From contig CAVNZM010000005.1 in NCBI GenBank assembly GCA_963693365.1, positions 8,618,001 to 8,682,000 on the forward strand: a DNA stretch of 64,000 nt. The letters run 5' to 3'. A program made the position numbers and the translations under genes. This document shows, piece after piece, positions 33,809 to 64,000 of this stretch. The notes under the pieces are model-generated. The model searched no databases, was not told the origin of the DNA, and was given only the letters and a program-made list of their open reading frames with translations. Position 1 is the stretch's first letter. Each line of letters begins with the position of its first letter. This stretch comes from Amoebidium appalachense (Eukaryota > Ichthyosporea).

Positions 33809-34562
33809 GAAATAAAAGAAAAAAACTTTCAAGTAACAACAGCTGTATTGCTTACGTCGTTACTCAGTGAAGGCAGCCTGTTGTCGATCACGTGCACCGG
33901 CTGCCCTCGAGAGGGGTCGACGTCTGTGACACAGGAATCCAGGCCGCGGCACTGCGGCACGGCCGGCGCCGTCACGACGTGCCTGTTGATCGCCTCACCG
34001 AAGTTCTATGCGGAATTTCTGTGGACTCGATACAACAAAGGCAGCCAATTGAATCAATAGAAACTCTCTAAAATATTATTCAGCACAGAAGAAAAGAAGT
34101 ATTTCTTAGTAAGCGCTTCTTTGGTGCTTTGTTTTTCTGGTACACTCGTGACCCCACTGCTGGCCGCAGTTGGCAAGGCGTTATTGCCAACGCCTCGATA
34201 CAGCCAATAATTGTTGCCTTTTTGAACCATGACTATTTTGTGATTGGTTAGCTAATTCCAACAGCGGGTATTTTGGATGCTCATAGGCGCAAAGGTGATT
34301 GGCTGTAGATGTTGGCTTCAAGATACCAACTCCCATGTTTTCACGCATTATAGTTCAAACAGCTGTTGTAAAGAGACAAAAAATGAATAATTTATCAATA
34401 TATATATCTTTGGTAATTTAAAATTCTTTTCAAGGAGAAAATGCTCTATGCGTAGTGCCAGTTGCGGTTGCTGCGGTTAGACTTGCAGCTTTTACATTGG
34501 TGAACAATCATGCATACAACAATTTTTTTGACACAGGCCAACATCCAATGCGACGTCACCTG
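32821..34562. other. Divergent intergenic region between kinase (-) and actin (+)
   Basis: Largely non-repetitive and AT-richer, apart from (TA)n at 33773-33806. CCAAT boxes lie near 33421, 33453 and 34203, and ATTGG near 34242 and 34299. It should hold both promoters. No exon recognised. Confidence 0.6.
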
Positions 34563-34613
34563 CCATATTAGGCAGCCATCATTTTTGTTTACAGCTGCAG
34601 CCCCCATATAAAA
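34545..34613 (+). promoter_or_regulatory. Actin promoter: CCAAT, CRE-like site, CArG/SRE and TATA box
   Basis: In order: CCAAT (34545-34549), gacgtcac CRE-like (34552-34559), CCATATTAGG (34563-34572), and tataaaa (34607-34613). CCATATTAGG fits the CArG consensus CC(A/T)6GG exactly and equals the core of the c-fos serum response element, the SRF target. It sits about 35-45 bp before the TATA box, as in animal actin promoters. The start codon is 88 bp after the TATA box, so the 5' UTR is short and uninterrupted. Confidence 0.75.
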
Positions 34614-34634
34614 GGCGTGTTGTGGCCAAAATGA

Positions 34635-36383
<1,749 letters not shown>

Positions 36384-36504
36384 ACGCTTGCTGCAACGTT
36401 ATTAGAGTTAACAGCGAATGTACGCTCGTATTTGTTAGTATTACCTTGCGCCGAAACACACAACCGGCACGGCTGTACCTGTGGTATAGCTAAGCTGCCC
36501 GTCG

Positions 36505-36510
36505 AATAAA
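36505..36510 (+). terminator. Actin polyadenylation signal AATAAA
   Basis: AATAAAATAAA begins 122 nt after the actin stop codon, giving two overlapping hexamers, in a typical short 3' UTR. Confidence 0.75.
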
Positions 36511-36786
36511 ATAAAGTCGTATCAAGTAAAGGATTTTGTTGCAAGTTATGTAATGTGAGCTAAGCCCACCTCGTGTCTAATGTGCGTGTGCAGTGAGTGG
36601 GACGTGCGTGAATTGCAGTTCTAATAAAGGAGGTGTGGTCCTTGGAGTCTGGGGGAAGACTAGAGTGGGGTTTTTTTAAATTGTTTTTGTCCCTGTGTGC
36701 TTCTCTTATGACAATGGGAGTAACAAAGTGCTGCTGTGCTGCAGTGGAAGATAAGGAAGCCTTGCCTGCAGAACGGCCTTCCAAGC

Positions 36787-37261
36787 TGTCTGCAAGTAAT
36801 GGTTCCGTATACTTCTTGTCCCCCCCCCCCCCCTCCTGTCTGCAAGTAATGGTTTCGTATACTTTCTTGTCCCCCCATGTATGGCTTGCATTCTGCATCG
36901 TGTTATCCGTTTGTTCTTGTGTACTTCGTACTTTTCGACGCATTCAAACCCCCCATATCTTCTCTCAGAGGTGTCCTTTTAGGACAGACCACTGTGTGGA
37001 GATAGATTCACTCCCATGCAACCGGGCAAGCAACCCTGCTCGTCTCTGATCAAGACGGGTGACCTACCTATGTTCAAGTGAAACAGTATCTGAGTTGGGT
37101 TTCGTTAACGAGGTGAATAGGTCGAAACTCGGGTACTGTGGATGACGTGGGCCCCCCCTGAGGATGGGCTCTGCTTATTATGCATACTCTTTATGTATGG
37201 CTTGCATTCTGCATCGTGTTATCCGTTTGTTCTTGTGTACTTCGTACTTTTTGACGCATTC

Positions 37262-37267
<6 letters not shown>
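36787..37267. repeat. Direct repeats downstream of actin
   Basis: A 75-bp segment beginning atgtatggcttgcattctgc (36879-36951) is repeated almost exactly at 37192-37264, and both copies run into a C tract. A shorter repeat (tctgcaagtaatggtt) occurs at 36788 and 36838. These look like recent segmental duplications. Confidence 0.8.
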
Positions 37268-37310
<43 letters not shown>

Positions 37311-37691
37311 AAAAAAAAGAAGAAGAAGATGCCCGCCCGCGGCTTCTTGTGCCTTTGTGCGAGGAATTTTAGAGTGTGCTGTGCGTTATAAATGTGTACC
37401 TCATGCTCCTGAAAGCACTCTATTATAAACCTCCTCATAGACACACACGCACACAAAGACAACGACCACGTAACCTCTGGGACCGGCATGCATACGGTAT
37501 CCAGCCAGGCAAAGCACCCTCCCCTACTTGGGTGCATTCAGGCCGAATGTGAACAGTATCTTGCAAAACCATATACCCCACCCTTACCCACCTACGCTGC
37601 GTATTACGTCGGTCAGTTCGTGTACATGTGGGTGTGTTGTGTTCTTAGTTGTTCTGTTACCCTCAAATGGGGTTTGTTCCCTTTGTAATTG

Positions 37692-37850
37692 GGTGTATAT
37701 GAAAGTGTCTACACACGGCATGTACACCATGCATATATATCCTGTATATGAAAGTGTCTACATACGGCATGTACACCATGCATATATATCCGGCCTGTAT
37801 ATGAAAATGTCTACATACGGCATGTACACCATGCATATATATCCTGTGCA
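37692..37850. repeat. Minisatellite, three copies of about 50 bp
   Basis: Three tandem units beginning tgtatatgaaa and ending gcatatatatcc, with few differences (a 3-4 bp insertion in the second). No coding or CRISPR character: there are no unique spacers. Confidence 0.85.
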
Positions 37851-38953
37851 TGTACATAATGCTGCATGGCTTTGTTGTGTACATGTGGGTGTGCAAAGTA
37901 AGCCTTAACAAACGTGTAAGGTGTTTTCTTCAAATTTGACTATATGATCATGAAGGAATTCGAAGGAGGGTCTCGAGGATCCGGAGAGGGGGGAGGGGGG
38001 GGGGGGGGGGGGGAAAGCAAAATATCAGAAAGCCTTGGCCTTTCTGTGCCAGGCGTGTTTTTCAAAGGTTGAAAGATTGGGGGGGGGGGGGGGGGGGGGG
38101 GGGGGTCTTAACGTATTCAGATTCAGCTCTCCAGTTCTGAATCTGCAGAAGCTGATAGTTATTTTGTATTGACGTCGTGTCTCGAGCTCTACGTCTACCA
38201 TACTACCATTAGGTTACGTGCATAGTATTACCACGATCACAATGCCCCTATGTGCAATATACTTTAGTAACACGAAACTCCATGAGCATTATATGCTTGC
38301 TGCGTGCTCTGTTTAAACCGGTTTATCGGTACATGATTATCATGGGTATTATAAAGTACGTGCTACGTATACTATTTTTGACTACAGGACGTGATGCCAG
38401 CTGCAGGCGAACCATCTATCTTCGTTAACGGCTAACGAACTTTAAAAACCCCTTTAAAAAAAAATTACAACCTATGACATACTCTGTACAAGCATTCGCA
38501 TCACTCACGATGGCGTATCTACCTCCTTTTAAAAGGTCGTGGGGTGTGTGTGTGTGGTGTGTGGGAGGGGGAGGGGGGGGGGGGGGGGGGGGGCACGTAC
38601 AAAAGGGGAAAGCAACAACTTATGATGGCTTCCACCTTAGCTAGTTAAAAATATTCAAACTTCACTGTGCTCAAGCCCACACAAAGAAGGGAATCGGTGG
38701 GCTAGCTGTACACATGATGTCGGTGTGTGTGTGTATGCGTGTCTATGTATGTGCATGTGCGTTCACGTGTTCGATTAGGATGTATGCAGGCAGGCACACA
38801 CGCATATGTGCATACCCAAGGTGTATGCTCGCGCACATCCTGAAACATTTGGCCTCAACAGCATGCAACACACCATCCATCAATCACATAATCAGCGAAA
38901 TCAACCAGTTGCCGTAAACATAAACCCCCGATTCCAATTTTCAGTCGTACTAT

Positions 38954-60001
<21,048 letters not shown>

Positions 60002-61341
60002 TTCTTGAACTAAAAGAGCATAACACACGAGGTTTCAACTTCACTATTTACGCGTGTGTTTTCCTGTTCACCTGTGGCAGGTAAAAATGTAGGAGAAGGG
60101 GTATATGGGTGGTTATGTGTGTGCATAGATCATGTTGCGAAGTCTAGATCTATCTCCATTTCCCGAGTGAGGTGCAACTATTTTCCGAAAACATAAACCA
60201 ACAGTTTGGGTTGGCTAGGGTTGACCCTTCTACCTAAATAGAGTGGCTCGGTATATATACGTAAACAGCTACCAAACACCAGATTTACAATACAACAACT
60301 ATAGGCTAAACAATGAATGCACTCACACAGAAGACTTGTCAAAAGTTCCGACGGGTTCAGTTTACCTCAAGTGTACCAAGGCCGCTTGCGTCGGATCAAC
60401 ACCGTCTGACCGTAGCCCTGGAGAGTAAACCAGGGGGTATCGGGTGATTTTTTCTAGTGGATACACCAATTTGCAGATAGGTAAATGTATATAATTATGA
60501 TATATGTGTTGATAACTCGCGTGAATGACTCGAGAAAAACCAATTGACCTAGAGCCTCTAGGTAACTCCTGTGTTTCAATAACAGAGGTGGATAATATTT
60601 CAACTAGATGTTCCTGCATTACTGTAAAACAGAATAAAAGTTCATAAATCTTGATGACCACAATAAATCAATAATCAACCACTCTACTGAATATCTTTTT
60701 TTTTTTATAATGACTTTATTGATAAGCTCATCAAGAAAAGCATGCGAGATATCACAGATATCTCAGAGAAGAGAATACAAAAATGCTTTACTCACGGATA
60801 CGGGGGAGATAACGACTAAGATAATCATATACCCGAGAAATATCTATTGTACCTTTGCCCGCTGGTGTCCTTTGGTCACTTGTTGTTTTATTTTTTATTT
60901 CATCGCTGTGGCTCTTTCGAAGTCGGTTATTTTGGTGGTCATGTAGCCTGTGGCTGCACGTTGCCTTCACATCCACTGGACCACTGATCAATAAATCCCA
61001 GTCAAGAGAAAAAAAATATCTATCAAGTTATCTGTTTGTCAGCGATCTTTGGAGTCTAGGGATATCCAGGTTGTTAGCGTGAACCAATCAACGCGCAGTA
61101 TCGTCATGAACCACTTCCATATTCGGACAACAAAACCCTAGACATTTCACACATTGAAATGTCACTGAGATTTAAAACACGCAGAGAAACATGAATATAC
61201 ACTGTTGTATATAGAGGCAATTGCATGAAAGCGTAATGAAAGTCCTGTAAATAGCCACACAAAGGCCCGATCGCAACTCCAACATGCATAAGGTCTCAGG
61301 GCATAAAACATAATGCATTTTTGTGCACCCAATAGAAACGC

Positions 61342-61388
61342 CTCGTGAAGGTAACCAATCAAATTACTTTATGCAAAGTATATAAAAC
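61342..61388 (+). promoter_or_regulatory. Orphan promoter-like segment (CCAAT, octamer-like, TATA)
   Basis: accaatcaaa, ttatgcaaag and gtatataaaacgc follow each other within 47 bp on the plus strand. No gene can be identified immediately downstream. Confidence 0.3.
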
Positions 61389-61912
61389 GCATCGGTAGGT
61401 CGCAGACTGCACCAGTCGTGACATGCAAGCGAGATGCAAGGACTGCAGTAACAGGGTTAAATGTCGTACGTATGTGTGTGTATGCTGTACTTATGTGTGT
61501 CTCTGAACAAAAACTGCACCGGGAAAAAAAGCTCATTTTTTTCGCATGTGTAATTGAGATAATTTGAGACTCTTGCAATTGATATCTGCATGTGCGCACA
61601 TGTACATGTGGATAAATGTGCAATATATGCGTGGCCATTATGATGGCGCATCTGTCACCTGCCATTTCGATAACAAAGAAGAGGCTCACGTCTCTCAGGC
61701 TCTCCGAGCGAGGCTCTCTCTCTCTCTCGCTCGCTCTTTCTCGCTCTCTCTCTCTCTCTCTCTCTCTCAAGATCTCTCTCCTTCCCCCCCCCCCCCCCCC
61801 CCTCCCTCTAGAGATCTCCCTCCCTCTTTCTCTCCCTCTCCCTCCGGGCCCCCAGCTCTCTCCATCTACCTCTTTCTCTCAGACTCTCTCTCTCTACCTC
61901 TTCCTATCTCTG

Positions 61913-62016
<104 letters not shown>

Positions 62017-63087
62017 CCCTCCCACCCACCCTCCCGAACCCTCCCTCCCTCCTTGTGCTCCTCCCTCCCTCCTTCCCTCCTCCTCCACCTCCCCCCCGGC
62101 CGTGCTCACCTCGCAGGGGCCGTAATTATCAAACCGTCCGTTTGTTCATTCCTTTCCGCACTCCCACCAAACACACAAAGCACCTTTGTACGGCAGCTAG
62201 CGTCAGAGGGGAAAAGGCAGGGGGGGAAGGGGGAGGGGGGTAGAAGGGGAGGGAAGGGGGGGAGGGGGCGGGAGGGGGGGGAGGAGGGAGGAGGGGAGGG
62301 GCATGGGGCTCCCAACAGCCCTGAGGAGAAGGCCTCGTTACTTTTGGCAGTGCTTTTTAACCACAGACACAGTAAAATGTGAAATAGCCTAATAAGGACG
62401 AAATTGCTTGAAATCTTTCAATTTGGTCAGTGTTCTTACATTTTGCAAATTATATAAGATGAACGTTCACATTTTCCTTTTCTCACCGTTAATCAATGCA
62501 TATGACACATACACTAGAATGCTACGGCCTTGACACAACTATCTTTTCCGGGAGGCTTTTGTTTGCCACATCTGTCCTTCTCCCGTACAGTATTTAAGTG
62601 CCCTTTTTTGTCACTTTTGTCAAAGATGCCGTAAAGGAGTCAGACATGACACCGTGACTTTATGTACTCTAACTACAAAGTAATGCACATGTAACTTCTC
62701 GTGATTAAAAAAAAATAAAAAATCAAAAAATTCAGACTGGCAGCCGTTGATCAAAACACACAATTGCAAGTTACTGACCTTGCTCCGAATCAGTCTATCA
62801 CATAGTATATGTGTGGTCTAAGAATATTTTTTTTTACAGTTGTACAATAGTACCGTCCTTGATCGATAGAAGAAACAGGTGACGTCACTTCTTTCACGCC
62901 AATTCAGACAAAAGTGTGATCGTGAGCCTTCTGTTACACTACTGTCCACTGCTAATGTCACACTAAGCCCCAAAGTTTGATCGGCCCGATAGATATGTCA
63001 TGGCACGGTGTCAACTGTATTTTCGTGGAGATTTTTGTTGGGGTGTTCAGGTCACTGGGCAGTGAGTTGGGGCTACCCCAGGGCCAC

Positions 63088-63098
63088 AACTATAAATA
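63088..63098 (+). promoter_or_regulatory. TATA-like box upstream of the presequence gene
   Basis: actataaataa lies 340 bp before the ATG at 63438, in non-repetitive DNA. A long 5' UTR or a 5' intron would be needed to connect them. Confidence 0.35.
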
Positions 63099-63437
63099 AC
63101 ATGCAACTCCCGGATTCTTTTAGCAGTCGTGTGATGCTGCAAAGATTGAACCATTTCTTGTGTGCTTGAAGCTCAAACTCAAAAGACAACTTGCTTCTTC
63201 TCTGACGGCTGAAAACCAAACTGTGTGCTCAAACCCGATTGCAGACAAAGGTGTTTGTTTAACGAGCACAACCGGTGTACACCCTGCTAAATAAGGCACG
63301 CGCAAGCATCACCAAACATATGGGCACATGTTGTGTGACGGAGAGTCTCTGTGAGTTGAAATCATAGGCTAAGAGTTACAGTGAAACACTTTGGGCTTTA
63401 ACATCTTCCTAATATCATTTAGGGCACACCCGTCACC

Positions 63438-63926
63438 ATGTCTCAATCCATACTCCTAACCACTCTTGCTGCGTGCCGCGCGTCACTCTCCGTAACCCAC
63501 ATTCCACGCATTCCACGCCTTCCACGCATTCCCCTAAACCCACGCACATTCCTACCCACCTCCACGTCTCTCCGTGTCCCCGCCACCATTTCTTCACCAA
63601 TCCGTTCGTCACTTCCGGCTCACTCCCCGGTTTTTGTTGCTACTACTCGAACCCAGCCCCGCAGACTCTACTCTACCGCCGCCGCTGCCACCACCAACCA
63701 CAACAATGACGTCACATTTGGGAGCAGCATTCCCTTACCGCCCTCTCGCCCTGAACCCTCCGAACCCATGAAAAACCCCGCTGGTACCAACGAAAAAAAA
63801 CCCCGCACTTTGGAGGTGCTTTCTTCCGCCGAGGCGCCATTGGAGCCCGGTATCTCTGCCGCCGACGCCGAAAACCAGATCAAGGAAACCGAAGTTCCCG
63901 ATTCGAAAAAAACAGCAGGAGGGTAA
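63438..63926 (+). CDS. N-terminal part of a probable mitochondrial protein (unidentified)
   Basis: 162 codons to a TAA at 63924. The first 80 residues have no acidic residue and are rich in Arg, Ser, Pro and Leu, with a matrix-protease-like site in QPRRLYSTAAA near residues 73-83. This is a classic mitochondrial presequence layout. The rest is polar and low-complexity with no domain I recognise. Translation may continue: AGG|GTAACA at 63922-63923 is a possible donor that would remove the stop, and the window ends 74 bp later. The ATG follows caccATG, a good context. Product unknown. Confidence 0.6.
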   Translation: MSQSILLTTLAACRASLSVTHIPRIPRLPRIPLNPRTFLPTSTSLRVPATISSPIRSSLPAHSPVFVATTRTQPRRLYSTAAAATTNHNNDVTFGSSIPLPPSRPEPSEPMKNPAGTNEKKPRTLEVLSSAEAPLEPGISAADAENQIKETEVPDSKKTAGG

Positions 63927-64000
63927 CACCTTAACCGGCCAGTCAACAACAGAGCACGTCGAGCCCCCCCTTAACCACCAATCCTCTGATCAGGAGAACA

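Larger units (their letters stand above)
36384..38953. other. Intergenic region between convergent actin and RasGEF genes
   Basis: After the actin 3' UTR come partial duplications (36780-37270), a C/A homopolymer pair (37265-37318), a 50-bp tandem repeat (37692-37850), G runs (37995-38013, 38080-38105, 38573-38593) and AT-rich DNA. No exon recognised. Confidence 0.6.

Noticed and set aside
37692-37850. CRISPR-like array
   Set aside because: Units are directly tandem with no unique spacers, and the host is eukaryotic.
60366-60418. Minus-strand coding exon upstream of RasGEF
   Set aside because: Splice borders are good, but the only open frame does not join in phase to the preferred frame of exon 60009-59944. 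It is kept only as a possible 5' UTR exon.

Overview
The window is nuclear DNA from a eukaryote: GT-AG introns, a 376-residue actin of animal type, a Ca2+/calmodulin-type kinase, a RasGEF and two classes of retrotransposon. The actin sequence and an exact serum-response-element core in its promoter point to an opisthokont, probably a holozoan. The very long simple-repeat tracts in introns and spacers would suit a unicellular holozoan such as an ichthyosporean, but that placement is inference. Most long open frames are read-through of (TG)n/(CA)n, (GA)n or homopolymer G/C tracts and are not genes.

Layout. 1-3465: gene-free, with simple repeats, a palindrome cluster and CCAAT/TATA-like elements. 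3466-5220 (+): intronless cationic amino acid transporter. 5221-8142: repeat-rich spacer. 8143-10774 (+): compact retroelement with 168-bp terminal direct repeats and a DIRS-type RT/RNase H in three overlapping frames. 11482-16021 (-): apparently intact non-LTR retrotransposon (ORF1, APE-RT ORF2, poly(A), candidate 8-bp target duplication). 17552-20872 (+): three-exon FtsJ-fold methyltransferase-like protein with a CCCH finger. 23050-32820 (-): twelve-exon CaMK/DAPK-type kinase ending in a CBM21 glycogen-binding domain. 34701-36383 (+): three-exon actin. 38954-60001 (-): RasGEF gene of at least twenty exons with an N-terminal C1-like zinc finger. 63438-end (+): start of a gene with a mitochondrial presequence.

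The main result is the kinase gene. All twelve exons join in frame with GT-AG borders and give a 718-residue protein: complete kinase domain (about 17-274), autoinhibitory/calmodulin-binding-like helix (about 309-335), Ser/Pro-rich linker and C-terminal CBM21 (about 600-710). It would be a single-chain, calcium-responsive kinase that binds glycogen, comparable in logic to phosphorylase kinase and, by convergence, to the CBM20-bearing CDPK2 of Toxoplasma.

The genes form no operon. Kinase and actin are divergent across 1.9 kb; actin and RasGEF are convergent. Kinase, RasGEF and actin would all act in calcium/Ras/cytoskeleton signalling, but nothing in the sequence shows co-regulation. Exon structures were assembled by hand from frame, splice phase and family motifs. 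Two RasGEF junctions and its 5' end remain unresolved.
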